Positions 10,960 through 22,421 of a DNA stretch of 64,000 bases are shown here, in pieces. Origin of the DNA: Hysterium pulicare CBS 123377 (taxonomy: Eukaryota; Ascomycota; Dothideomycetes; Hysteriales; Hysteriaceae); contig AJFK01000315.1 in NCBI GenBank assembly GCA_000467715.1, forward strand, positions 50,813 through 114,812, in the 5' to 3' direction. The notes under the pieces were generated by a model that was not told the origin of the DNA, did not search any database, and was given only the letters and a program-made list of their open reading frames with translations. The stretch's first letter is position 1. Each line of letters opens with the position of its first letter. The position numbers were made by a program, and so were the translations under genes.

Positions 10960-11478
10960 ATGAACACTCACACAAACATCAAGTCGCCTGTGCACCTTCT
11001 GAGTCTCTACACTCGCCAGCTCGTGAGCATAGCGCGTACCCAGTACCACGCCAAAAGCGAGCCTGAAAGACACGTCGCAGCGGCTAACTATTCTCGACTT
11101 CGACCGAAACTACAACACTTCTTCCAGATTGCGGACCAGAGTCAGTTTTCCGACCCGGAGTTCAAAGTTTGTTGGCTCGAGACGGAGTTTTTGATCACAA
11201 TGATCGAGGGCGCCCTGGATCCTGTTTCGCCTTTGAGGGGTTTGAGGAGATGTATCAGCATGCCCATGTGCGCCGAGGACGAGTCCATCAAAGGCGCAGT
11301 GTGTGCGAAGGTTGACGCGCTGATCTGGGGAGTTGGTAGCACGGGAGCTTTGAAAGACGGAAAATACAGGAGCGAGAAGTATGGACACAAACAGGGCCAC
11401 AAGAAATGGTGGCCCAGAAGAGATGGTACTCGAACACTTCCGCCGTTGGCAGGGTCGAAACAAAGGGCAGCTGCCTAA
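10960..11478 (+). CDS. orphan ORF, 172 residues, overlapping an Argonaute relic
   Basis: An open frame from the ATG at 10960 (context AAAATG) to a stop at 11478, without introns. It begins MNTHTNIKSPVHLL and has mixed composition with several Cys and Trp; no domain is recognised. Its last ~30 codons, rich in Lys/Arg (HKQGHKKWWPRRDG), overlap in another frame the start of the Argonaute PIWI fragment. The C-terminus is therefore probably chance readthrough into the relic. It could be a young or decayed gene. Confidence 0.35.
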   Translation: MNTHTNIKSPVHLLSLYTRQLVSIARTQYHAKSEPERHVAAANYSRLRPKLQHFFQIADQSQFSDPEFKVCWLETEFLITMIEGALDPVSPLRGLRRCISMPMCAEDESIKGAVCAKVDALIWGVGSTGALKDGKYRSEKYGHKQGHKKWWPRRDGTRTLPPLAGSKQRAAA

Positions 11479-11699
11479 CAAGATCATCGTTTATTGCAAT
11501 GGTGTCTCTGAAGGACAACGCAAGGTTGCCTTAGAGGAAGATCATCCATGTTTCGTAGCAGCTTTCAACAAACAGTGCCGAGCCGCACCTGACGGTCTCA
11601 ACCATCCATACTCGCTTCTATCCAACCACCGTCGAGGAAGCTGAGCAATTCGACAAAGAAATCAAGATAACAGAAAGAAATAATGGTAAATTGCACTAG
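11381..11699 (+). pseudogene. Argonaute PIWI-domain fragment, frameshifted
   Basis: One frame (11381-~11580) reads EEMVLEHFRRWQGRNKG, then LPNKIIVYCNGVSEGQ, then an ALEEDHPCF segment. That is the PIWI-domain block that in Argonautes reads roughly LxxWxxxNKxxLPxxIxxYRDGVSEGQ. A second frame (11589-11699) then reads IHTRFYPTTVEEAEQF, matching the following Argonaute motif (RHHTRFYPT). The two pieces are in the right order and spacing but in different frames, and no GT..AG intron joins them. Nothing of the N, PAZ or MID domains, nor of the rest of PIWI, is present nearby. In active PIWI domains the YRDG Asp is catalytic; here the same place reads YCNG, so it is lost. This is a decayed partial copy. 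Confidence 0.75.
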
Positions 11700-11864
11700 C
11701 GCACGAGGAGAGAATTCATGTACGCTGAATAAGATGTACGGTGTTGGAACAGGTGTTGGAACGGTGGAACATAAATCAGATGAGCTCTTGCGAAGGACAA
11801 TACCAGATCCTAATTTGCGACTTTAAATAAAACTATCGCACTTCTTCGACTCACTTATACTTTG

Positions 11865-13602
11865 CTAGAGTCGTGGACTTACTCTTTGCCCTGCTACTCC
11901 TACTTTCTGTAGAACTTTCCAAACTTCCAAGCCTTTTTCAAGCCTTTCGTCTTCCACACACTCAATAGTACCCTTTGGCGTCAACTTTCTAATGTCCAAC
12001 GGTCCTTTAGTTCCCCAATCCATCTCTTCCCCGTTCACAAACTTGGCTAGTCGATCGTGAAACCCGTTCTTGATCAACTTTTTCTCTTTTGCTTTCAATT
12101 GGGCTCCATTACCCCAAAACCAGATCGCGATATCAGTGCTATGCGTAGCGCCCCATTCTTTAGGGAAATTAGCATCCACACATTTCGCTCGCCACTCAAT
12201 GCGATATCTGTATATTAGGTCCCCAGCGCCATGTTGTACCAGACCGTTTACCAAGCCACGTTCGAGAGCATGTATCTGGATGTCCGCGTAGATCCTTCCA
12301 AAAGCATCTGGCCAGTCTTTGCAGTCAGAGGGAAGATTCCCACCAGGGTAATAATAGTCCATGAGCGCCTCACAGGCTACCAGCGGGTAGTCAGCTTGTA
12401 GTCTCCTGAATAGGCTTTCAAGACTATTCTTTGGCGGTCGCCAAATACCATACATGAAATGTTCGTCTCTACACTCTCCAATCATGAGTTTGACTCCTCG
12501 GCGCTTCATCTGTCGAGCAAAGATTCCATTGTCAATCTCATCAAGTAAAGCGTGCCGCACGAAAGAGCCATCAGTCACGGCACGGAACTGATGGTACTTC
12601 ATTCGCAGACTAGCTTGCAGTAGCTTTTTTGGCTCCATAGAGCGTAGCTTGGCCAGTTTTTCGGCTGGTGAAAGACCTCTAGGTATCTTGAGAGCCTGCA
12701 GGAGCTCGTCAAACTGTGCTTGAGCTTCGTCGAATGATTTCGGCTGCATGCCTGGACCATTAGAAAACATGATCGCTCGTCTAACGACACTTTTTGAGTC
12801 CGATACGCCTAGATCGTAGGCAAGTTGGTGGAAGGTTGAATGAGCTCCGGCTGAGTAGCCGCCAATGGTGATATTGGAAGCATCGCCACCGAAGTAGCTA
12901 ATGTTTCTATGTGTCCATTCCAGGGCCAATCGCTGATCCCAGAACCCAACATTGGCATCGAGATCTACGGAACCAGACATCTCGCTAAATTCTCGGGATG
13001 CAAGGAATCCAAAGAGATTCAGGCGGTAAGCTGGCATGACGAAGATGCACTTACACTCCGTTTCGCTGAGCATAGCACTGAGGTCCATGCTATTCGCATC
13101 TCCAAATTGGAGAAACCCACCATCTAACAAGGTTTAGTGCATACAAATATAGAAAGGCTGTTTGGAGGCTTACGGATCCAGAAGAACACAGGCCAGCCTG
13201 TGTTTCGGGGTCAGCGAGAGTCATTCGAGAAGCCATTTTGACGGAAAAAAGCAAACCTTCTTTTGGTGGGTCTCCGACCGGCATCCAAATATTGCACTGC
13301 AAGCAGTCCTCATCCCATAAGCTCGGATCAAGTTCGTCATCTAGTGTAGGTTGAGGGCATTGGCTTGTCTTTCCCGTGTATCGCCCTGGGTTCGCCCGAG
13401 TACCGTATCGGAAGCATGCAGGCAGTGGTCTCGGTTTCTGCCATCTGAATGGTCCAATTGGAGGCAAAGCATAAGGTATCCCTCCAAAATAATGGCAGAG
13501 AGGCTTTGAGCTGCTCTTGTCCTTGAGTGTGAGACCTTCCACGAATCCGCGGTACTCAAGGTCCCGCAGGTAGGGCTCCGTAGCTCTCTGCATTATGTGC
13601 AT
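11865..13602 (-). CDS. type-B carboxylesterase (alpha/beta hydrolase)
   Basis: Three exons, complement(11865..13123, 13174..13197, 13257..13602), give 542 residues. Splicing restores KEGWPVFFWI-HGGFLQFGD, the oxyanion-hole HGG motif. The nucleophile is Ser214 in GGYSAGAHS, a GxSxG elbow with Tyr where the commonest form has Glu. FGGIPYALPPIGPFRW near the start, EDCLQCNIW, and RLNLFGF are other family blocks. No signal peptide is visible, so it is probably intracellular, unlike secreted lipases of this fold. The middle coding exon is only 24 nt. Substrate unknown; family members hydrolyse carboxylic esters, including xenobiotics. A start at 13593 (MQRATEP) is also possible. Confidence 0.9.
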
Positions 13603-14967
13603 TGGTTATGGAGCTGCCGAAGGCTGGTTAATGCATAGTCATTAGTATGGCAAGTGTCGCGATACACCCACAATTGTGTTGATGTGATGGCTGCCGTGAG
13701 GTGAGGAGACGGTTAAGTTCAGGATCGGCATAAATCCTCGGCCCAAACCCTGATCGACAGACCTGCAGAACGTCGGCCGTTATTTGGACAACACTTCCTC
13801 ACTCATCTCCACCACATAAATAATCTTCTATAAAACAGTGTATGATAAACGATCGCAGCTTCTTCCTGACTGGGTCGTCAGAATCCGTAAAATCTCGCCA
13901 ATGAGGAAAAAAGGGCTTGACGGAGAAAGCCTTTCTATCTCCGTTGTCGGACTGGCTAGGTCATCCTGCAGATAAACCACGAAGCTGCTGTTGAAACAGG
14001 CCATCGTTTCCTTGATCACAGCACCGATAAGAAGGCCCATTCGCCGTTCCTCCGCACGATCAAGTAACACTTTCAATTATTCAGGTTGGAGCATGACGCC
14101 CACGACGGGATTGCCACTGGCTGACTCACTGCGATCCTCTCTGATGAGTGCCAAAATGGAGAAAAAGTCCATAAACAGGTCACACCCCCAATTGAAAGCT
14201 TCCTTCACATTTACACGACCTGAAGCTTTCCTACACGGGCGGTTATCGAAGGGTCGCCCTAGTGCCTCGATCAGATTTCTTGATGGACCCTGAAGACTCC
14301 ACTTCTTTGGCAGACTATGACATGCTGCTGCCCTTGACAGCCGCACGCGGTGCCTTCGTCAAGTGCCCTGCTGCCTATGACCCAATGCCTATTCGGCGGG
14401 GTTTAATCCACATGTTCGACTTGAGAGGTCAAGTATGAGGGCAGCTGATTTTCTTTGTTGACGTCACGGCGAGCAGGCTTGGGCTTCGTCCTTTGATAGC
14501 CGTCTCCCTAGCTATGCCAAAGGACATTCACGCAGAAGGTGCCTGCGGAAGGTCTGAACCGAAGCCGTGTTGTCTGCCTCGAAAATCGGAAAATGCGCCA
14601 GCAAACTGATTGGGCCGCTACAAAAATCATCCAATCCCGTCGCGACTGAAGTTCCCTTCTAGGCGTAGTGCAGTTCTGATTGCGTGCTCAGTTAGGATCG
14701 CTCACACCGCCCGCCCACGTCCTCTTAAGCACCCACCTGCCACCCTCATCTTTACCTTATCTCACTTTACTCACTCAAGCTGCTTTCGAGGTCCTTTTCG
14801 ACCAACTCTATCTATTCTACTTCTGCACACTCTCGTCTGTTAGCTACCACCCTACCAACCTTCGTTATCGTCGAGATAACGCTCAGTCACACGACTCCAG
14901 CAAGAGACTCACTGTCCTGCTCGGAATCGTAACAAGTTCTAAAACGCAACGGGAAAGTTCTCTTGTC
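13603..14967. other. 1.36-kb divergent intergenic region
   Basis: It lies between the esterase (minus) and choline sulfatase (plus). It holds a TGACGTCA element. A minus-strand frame at 13828-14346 is discussed under rejected items. Confidence 0.5.
14459..14466. promoter_or_regulatory. CRE-like palindrome TGACGTCA
   Basis: A perfect ATF/CREB-type octamer about 500 bp upstream of the choline sulfatase start. It may be a bZIP site, but a single copy can occur by chance. Confidence 0.3.
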
Positions 14968-17197
14968 ATGGCACCAAGTGTTCTTCTTTCCGATGATACC
15001 CTTCTAGAAAACAATGCCTCGCTTATGGGAAGCAATTTCTTAGGAAGTACTTCTTCACGTCGCTTTGCTCAGTCTGTACATTCTTCTTCAAATGGTGTTG
15101 GTCAAGGGGGAATTATTGATGGAGCCACGTTTTACCGTACAAATGGGCATTCTCCTTTGACTACTCCGACGGGAGGCAATGGTTTTCTTTCTGCGCAGGC
15201 TGGCCGTCCATCGAGGCTGGGTGACGTTTTGGGAGGAGGAACGCGAACTTTTACCAGTTCAAAACCAAATATTCTATACATTATGGCCGACCAAATGGCC
15301 GCCCCTCTCTTGAAGATGCACGATCCTCATTCGCCCATCAAGACCCCCAATATTGACTCCCTTGCTGAGTCCGGCGTTGTCTTCACAAGCGCTTACTGCA
15401 ATGCACCCCTTTGCGCACCTTCTAGGTTTACAATGTGCACCGGACAGCTTCCATCAAAAATCAAAGGTTATGACAACGCGTCCTCTCTTGGATGCGATGT
15501 CCCTACTTATGCTCATTATCTTCGTCGAGAGGGTTATGAGACTGTTTTGGCAGGCAAAATGCACTTCATTGGACCCGACCAGCTGCACGGATTCGAACAT
15601 AGGTATTGTCCTACCTGGGTTCCATTGGATTCTTGAGACTAACGAGCATCTCAGATTGACCACTGACATCTATCCAGGTGATCTTGGATGGACGGTCAAT
15701 TGGGACAAGCCCGACGAGAGACAGGAATGGTATCATAACATGTCATCTGTCATGCAAGCTGGACCATGTGTACGGTCGAATCAACTGGATTACGATGAAG
15801 ATGTGATGCACAAGGTGAGATCAATTCCCCTGTGGATAGTTACTATCTAGACAAGATATACAGGCCACCTATGAATGAGTGTTTACCAGTATGTGCTCAA
15901 GTTCAAGGTTGGAGTTATCTGGAGCACCTTGCCTCAAAATGGCATCTTTCGAAAACACACGGCTCTTCATCTAGTCAGTTAATTTTCTACCTTTGTGACT
16001 AATTATGTGAACACTAGGCATCGCAATATCTTTACGACTACGTTCGCCAGGAGCCCGGATCTCGTCGACCATTTGCCTTGACAGTATCTCTCACTCATCC
16101 CCATGATCCCTATACTATGACTCAGGAGTACTGGGATCGATATGACGATGTGGATATTCCGTTGCCAAAAGTTCATATTTCGCAGGATGAGCAAGATTCT
16201 CACTCTAAGCGTCTCTTGAAGGCTATTGATCTTTGGAATAATCCGGTTCCTGAAGAGGCAGCCAAGCGAGCACGTCGAGCTTATTTTGGGGCTTGCACTT
16301 TCGTGGATGATCAAGTCGGCAAGTTAATGAAGATTCTTAAGAACTGCAGGCTTGACAAGAACACAATCATTGTGTTCAGTGGCGATCATGGCGACATGCT
16401 CGGTGAACGAGACTTGTGGTACAAGATGTCCTGGTTTGAGATGAGTGCCCGTGTCCCACTCATTATCAATTACCCGCCGCTCTTCACTCCAAAGCACGTC
16501 AACGAGTCGGTATCCACTATGGATCTTTTGCCTACATTCGTTGATCTGGCCGGCGGAAATCCAAACGTTATTGTTCCCATCGATGGCCATAGCCTATTCA
16601 GCTATCTGGTTTCGGACCAACCTGGCCGCGATGAAGTCTTTGGCGAGTACATGGGTGAGGGAACGATCTCCCCCGTGATGATGATAAGACGCGGAAAGTG
16701 GAAATACGTCACTTCTCTTGTAGATCCTCCACAACTTTTCGACTTGAGCACAGATCCGTCAGAGATGATCAATCTGGCAGACTCGGCAAAGTATGAACAC
16801 GTCGCTGCAGGCTTTGCAAAGGAAGCCCATCAGAAGTGGGACTTGGAGAGGATCCATATGGATGTTCTGGCAAGTCAGCGCCAGCGTAGGCTTTGTTTCA
16901 GTGCATTGATGATTGGTATGTCTTGAAATTTTCCATCTTTTAAAAACTGAACACTGACACATGAATAGGTCGAGTAGAGTCTTGGGACTATCAACCACCC
17001 TGCAATGAGAAAGACAAGTTAGTCAGACTATCCATGAGTCCTAAGTCTTACTAACGTTTGGATACAGATATGTTCGCTCTCATATTCCGCTCGATGACCT
17101 CGAGAGACGTGCTCGATTCCCTGTGGTGGACTACTTTGGCCGTGAGCACACCGCAGGAGCCACTCATCATGGAGCTGCTGGTGCTCAAGGGGAGTAA
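14968..17197 (+). CDS. choline sulfatase
   Basis: Five exons (14968..15602, 15655..15814, 16018..16915, 16969..17017, 17068..17197) give 623 residues. The sulfatase signature C-x-P-S-R is at Cys149 (APLCAPSRF); this Cys is converted to formylglycine in active enzymes. Metal ligands appear in ILYIMADQMA and in FSGDHGDMLGE. AGKMHFIGPDQLHGFEHR and DIYPGDLGWTVNW, and a C-terminal block ending PVVDYFGREH, are specific to choline sulfatases. The enzyme releases sulfate and choline from choline-O-sulfate, a sulfur store and osmolyte. The ~95-residue N-terminal part before KPNILYIM is Ser/Gly-rich and not needed for the fold. Intron 2 is long (203 nt) compared with the others (50-53 nt). Confidence 0.92.
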
Positions 17198-17700
17198 TGT
17201 TCGATCTACGATTTCTACGACTTTAATGGCGGTTTCCTTTCATACTCACCATGTTGTTGTTGGTCGATTTGCTAATCTAATCTTTACTCTTTCACTGTTT
17301 TGTTAGATTTACGATTTCAAGCGTTTAGCGTGGCGAAATATTTCAGGAGCGAATCGTCCTTCTCGCTTGAAATTGTTGCGAAGGGGGATGAACGGTGTTT
17401 GGTGTAGATTAATGCCTAATATAATCACGTAAGGCAATGAAAGGAACTGTGTTGTGACCTTTGATCCCTATTTTAAATCGGGAATGAAGTGAGACCCTAG
17501 TGAATGTCACTTCCGGTGGCGATTCACGGGCTCATGATTCCGCGGGTCCGAGCGTCTTACATATGAACTTGACCTTCCTTGTCCTCGCCCTCTGTGCCTC
17601 TATATAACCATCTCAAGGAACCTTTGGAGTGCTACCACCGAAAACCTCCAACCACCAGAATAGCTTCCGCTTAACCCAAACATACAACGATACAGCCATC
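17198..17700. other. intergenic with RAD6 promoter
   Basis: About 500 bp between two plus-strand genes. A TATA element lies near 17601. Confidence 0.5.
17601..17607 (+). promoter_or_regulatory. TATA box of RAD6 gene
   Basis: TATATAA about 100 bp upstream of the ATG at 17701. Confidence 0.4.
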
Positions 17701-18386
17701 ATGTCCACTTCTGCTCGTCGTCGACTGATGCGGGACTTTAAGGTAAGGGCATCTCCAACTCGCATTTCGGAAAGATTCCTCCACGCTCACCTACCAGAGC
17801 ACACCCTTTGCACTATTTAATTCTTAGACAACATGCTAACAGGTTTTATTTGCAGCGCATGCAAACCGATCCTCCCGCAGGAGTATCTGCCTCCCCCATC
17901 GCTGATAATGTCATGACCTGGTATGACGACCACTCACGCGACCCAAACCACAAGAGTTGAATTGAGCTCACACACGCGCAGGAACGCAGTCATTATTGGC
18001 CCTGCAGAAACACCCTTTGAGGATGGCACGTTCAGACTGGTGATGCACTTCGAGGAAGCGTACCCAAATAAGCCACCAGGTGTCAAATTCATCAGCCAAA
18101 TGTTTCATCCCAACGTCTATGGAACTGGCGAGCTTTGCTTGGATATTCTACAAAATAGATGGAGCCCAACGTATGACGTGGCGGCTATCCTGACCAGTAT
18201 CCAGAGGTGAGTCTTCAACGATACGACAAGGAGGAACTTGGCTAAACTCAAACTCTCCATAGTCTTTTGAATGATCCGAACACATCCTCTCCTGCCAATG
18301 TCGAAGCTTCCAACCTATACAAAGACAACCGACGCGAATACACCAAGAGGGTGCGTGAGACGGTGGAGAAGAGTTGGGAGGACTAG
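17701..18386 (+). CDS. RAD6: ubiquitin-conjugating enzyme E2 Rad6/Ubc2
   Basis: Four exons (17701..17742, 17856..17920, 17982..18206, 18263..18386) give exactly 151 residues, the usual size of Rad6 without the yeast acidic tail. It starts [16 protein letters not shown], the conserved N-terminus that contacts Rad18/Ubr1. The active site is Cys88 in [14 protein letters not shown], preceded by the HPN motif (FHPNVYGTG). Rad6 ubiquitylates PCNA with Rad18 in DNA-damage tolerance, histone H2B with Bre1, and N-degron substrates with Ubr1. The first intron is 113 nt, the others 61 and 56. One small deviation: [10 protein letters not shown] is intact but GTGELC replaces the usual ANGELC/SGEIC context. 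Confidence 0.97.
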
Positions 18387-19087
18387 ACGGGATGCTAAGC
18401 CTGGATGACATTGACGAACCTGAAATTTTCTGTCTTTCTGAGGAGTTTTATTGGCATTGGGAACGGCTATACCAGGTTGTGCCCCTCATGGATCTTCTCA
18501 TTCATCCAGCGTGGCGTTTTGGGTCCAGCTTTTGGCAATCTGGTCGCGAGACCTTGAATATTCTAACTGCCATTCTCTACATATTGCAAATACATCCCTG
18601 AGAAGTCTATATGTCTAGTGGTTGAATATGGTGCATCTGGGAACTTTGTAGAAGACCGCACGTGGTAGTGAATGTCTACGCTGATACTGACACTGACGGC
18701 TGAGTCCCCGCAGAAGATGCCAAGCACTTGTCGCGCTAGGGGCTTGCATCACCGCTGCAGGTAATCCACCTGAGCAGGTCGTGGGAAAACAATCGAGTCA
18801 ACACCGTCCAGCCCAGTCAACAATCACTACTGCACTCACTCTTTTCGCCTCTGATCCCAATAATCTATTCGCGTCATTCGGTCGCCTTTCCGCTGGCACT
18901 GTTCCTGAAACCAGGCTATATTTTGGTTTTCCCCTAATACGCCCCGCTAGTAATCCCTCGAACGCGAAAACATCTCCCTCACGTCCCACAACAGCAGTTC
19001 GCAGCCGCAATACCGGAACCTCCGTTTTGTAGAGACCTGTACTTATCTTCTGGGCCGCCGGGCCAGGAACTTCGTGGTACCGCGACC
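18387..19087. other. intergenic, nothing recognised
   Basis: About 700 bp between RAD6 and the kinesin gene on the same strand. It should hold the kinesin promoter and leader. Confidence 0.5.
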
Positions 19088-22000
19088 ATGGCGTAAGTCG
19101 CTCTTAGTGCTCCTCCGAGCATTCGGGAATTTGGGCTAACGTACGTGATGCATCTAGGAGCTCCAACACTATCAAAGGTTCGCCTTTGTCCAATTTGTTT
19201 TCCCCAAACATCCTAGCCGGATAGACTGACGATGCGACTGTACAGTGGTGGCGCGGTTTCGTCCGCAAAACAAAATCGAGATTGCCAGCGGAGGAGAGCC
19301 GATTGTGGATTTCGACACAGAGGATACATGCACAATTCAGGTATGACGAAGCGCTGCCATTTTATCATGAGCGCAGATGAGGGCTTAGTCCAGCTGGCAT
19401 CCCGTACTAATAGCTCGCTCCGGTGTAGTCCAGGGAAAACTCCGGTGCCTTCACGTTCGACCGAGTATTTGATATGGCCTCTCGCCAATCCGATGTTTTC
19501 GACTTCTCGATTCGATCTACCGTCGATGATATACTCAACGGCTATAATGGAACTGTTTTTGCATATGGCCAGACTGGCGCCGGAAAATCGTATACAATGA
19601 TGGGCAGCGATATTGATGATGCTGAGGGCAAGGGTATCATACCGCGTATCGTCGAGCAAATATTCGCCAGTATGTTGGCTAGTCCGAACAACATTGAGTA
19701 TACGGTCCGGGTCAGCTATATGGAAATTTACATGGAACGCATTCGAGATTTGCTGAACCCTATAAACGATAACCTACCAGTACACGAAGAGAAAGCCCGA
19801 GGAGTATACGTCAAGGGTCTCCTGGAAATATATGTCTCCTCAGTTCCGGAAGTCTACGAAGTAATGCGGAGGGGTGGTCAGGCACGAGCCGTTGCGTCTA
19901 CCAACATGAACCAGGAATCATCACGGTCGCACTCTATTTTTGTTATTACGATTACACAAAAAAACCTTGAGACTGGATCAATGAAGAGTGGGCAACTGTT
20001 CTTGGTTGATTTGGCCGGTAGCGAAAAGGTCGGCAAGACTGGTGCTAGTGGGCAAACGCTTGAGGAAGCAAAGAAAATCAACAAGAGTTTGAGCGCTTTG
20101 GGCATGGTCATTAACTCGTTGACGGACGGCAAATCGACACATATCCCCTACCGAGATTCGAAACTCACTCGTATTCTACAAGAGTCACTAGGTGGTAATT
20201 CGAGAACAACCCTCATCATCAACTGTTCTCCTAGTAGCTACAACGATGCGGAAACCATCAGTACCCTCCGTTTTGGTATGCGAGCGAAGGCGATTAAGAA
20301 CAAGGCCAAGGTCAATGCAGAGCTCAGTCCTGCAGAACTCAAAGCTTTGCTTAAGAAGGCGCAAGGTCAGGTTACAACATTTGAGATTTATATTTCCAAC
20401 CTGGAAGGCGAAGTGTCGGTATGGCGTTCAGGGGAGAGCGTCCCTAAAGAGAGATGGACTCCAGCATTATCACCAGATGGAACTACCGCGAAGAGGCAGC
20501 CCGCAACACCATCCCGCGCAGACACCCCTTCAAGGCTAGGTGCTGCTACCCCTTCGAGGCCGGATTCACGGATGGAACCAGAAAGGGCGGGTACACCCAG
20601 CATTCCTTTGGAGAAAGACGAGAAAGACGAGTTCTTAAGAAGGGAAAATGAGCTTCAAGATCAGGTCTCCGAGAAGGAATCCATGCTCGCAAAAGCTGAA
20701 GATCATTTGCGATCTGCCAAAGAAGAGCTATCATATTACAAAGATCGAGATTCAAAATCAAATAAGGACAACGAGCGCATGACCAGCGAAATCAATGAGC
20801 TTAGAATGCAGCTTGAGAAACTCAACTATGAGGGCAAGGAAGCGATGATCACAATGGATGGTTTAAAAGAAGCTAACTCAGAGCTCACTTCCGAACTGGA
20901 CGAGGTCAAACAGCAACTCCTCGATGCTAAGATGAACGCGAAAGAGACCAGCGCCCTCCTAGACGAGAAAGAAAAGAAGAAAGCTGAGCGCATGGCGCAG
21001 ATGATGGCTGGCTTCGACCTCGGAGGCGAGGTCTTCAGCGATAACGAACGGAGCATTCGTCAGATGATCGAACAAATTGATAGTCTGTGCGAGATGAGTT
21101 CATCTGGAGAAGCCATTGCACCGGATGAACTGCAAGATATACGAGACCGGCTTCTAGAAACTCAAGGGATTGTAAGACAAGCAGAGCTTTCAATCACTGC
21201 AAGAAGCGAAGAAGACCAAGCACATACTCGCCGACGAGAAGCTCTTGAAGAACGAGTTGCACAAGCTCAGCGAGAATACGAACAGTTGCTCGAGCGCAAT
21301 CTTTCTGAAGCAGACACTGAGGAAATCAAGGCTCGCCTTCAGGAAGCTTATTCTGCACGACAAGAAGGACAGTTAGAGCTTGCGGAAGAACTCAAGCAAG
21401 ATCTTGCACGGAAGGCAGAAGAGAACCACAAGCTGAAATCGGAGGTTGAATCACTTCAACAACGAGTAAAGAGTGGAGGCCTCCCAAACGGCGTCTCCTC
21501 AAACGGTGTAAACGGCAAATCTGTCCAACAGCAGATTGCCGATTTCGACAACATGAAGAAGAGCTTGATGAGAGATTTGCAGAACCGATGCGAACGGGTA
21601 AGTCGCGCCATCTTTCTGATACCCTTTATATAGCATAAAGAGGTACTCACATGTTCACCCAGGTTGTCGAGCTCGAGATCTCGCTAGATGAAACCCGGGA
21701 ACAATACAACAACGTGCTACGAACGTCCAACAACCGTGCTCAGCAGAAGAAGATGATGTTCCTTGAACGAAACCTCGAACAACTGACCGTCGTCCAGCGC
21801 CAGCTCGTCGAACAAAACAGTGGCTTGAAGAAGGAGGTCGCGATCGCCGAGCGCAAGCTCATTGCGCGAAATGAGCGCATTCAAAGCTTGGAAGCCCTGC
21901 TGCAGGACAGCCAGGAGAAACTCACAGCAGCAAATCATCGGTCCGTATATATTTCATCTTTTTCACCTCCAGGATTTCAATTTCAGCTTCAACCCTTATC

Positions 22001-22421
22001 TCTCTCATCGGGATCTCCTTATCTCTCTTCATCTCCAACTTCGTCTTCCTTTTCATTACTCTCGACATCTATTCCAGCCCCACCACCAAACTCACCAAGC
22101 AGACCTTCATCCCGCTATTTCAAGAGAATGAAGCAGCTAATGCGTTGCGGTCCCGCTAGATTCGAAGCCCAACTCACAGCTGTGAAAGAACGTCTCGAAG
22201 CCGCCAAAGTCGGTTCAACTCGGGGTCTCGGTTCACCAACCTCGAACGCTTCGTTCGCATTCGGAGGCGGTGTTGGATCAAGAATTGCGAAGCCGTTGCG
22301 AGGAGGCGTCGCGGTGGGGGAACCACAGGCGACTATACCAGTCATCTCGAGTTTGAAGAGCCAGGATGAGGGCCAGAGTACGGGCAAGAGGAGTAGCTGG
22401 TTCTTCAATCAGAGAACCTAA
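19088..22421 (+). CDS. kinesin-1 heavy chain (conventional kinesin)
   Basis: Six exons (19088..19092, 19158..19177, 19246..19340, 19429..21597, 21663..21940, 22160..22421) give 942 residues, matching fungal kinesin-1 (~930). The motor domain (1-~330) starts SSNTIKVVARFRPQN and has the P-loop GQTGAGKSYT (~87-96), switch I NQESSRSHS and switch II DLAGSEK. Long coiled coils follow, then the conserved fungal tail NLEQLTVVQRQLVEQN and KKEVAIAERKLIARNERI, ending in a Gly/Ser-rich tip. It moves cargo toward microtubule plus ends and supports polar hyphal growth. Coding exons 1 and 2 are only 5 and 20 nt, but they restore the family N-terminus exactly. The last intron is 219 nt, a multiple of three and free of stops. 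Confidence 0.95.

Noticed and set aside
13828-14346. Minus-strand frame of 173 codons broken by one in-frame TAA
   Set aside because: No ATG start (opens with GTG), no recognised motif and no intron to remove the TAA. Not enough for a pseudogene call.
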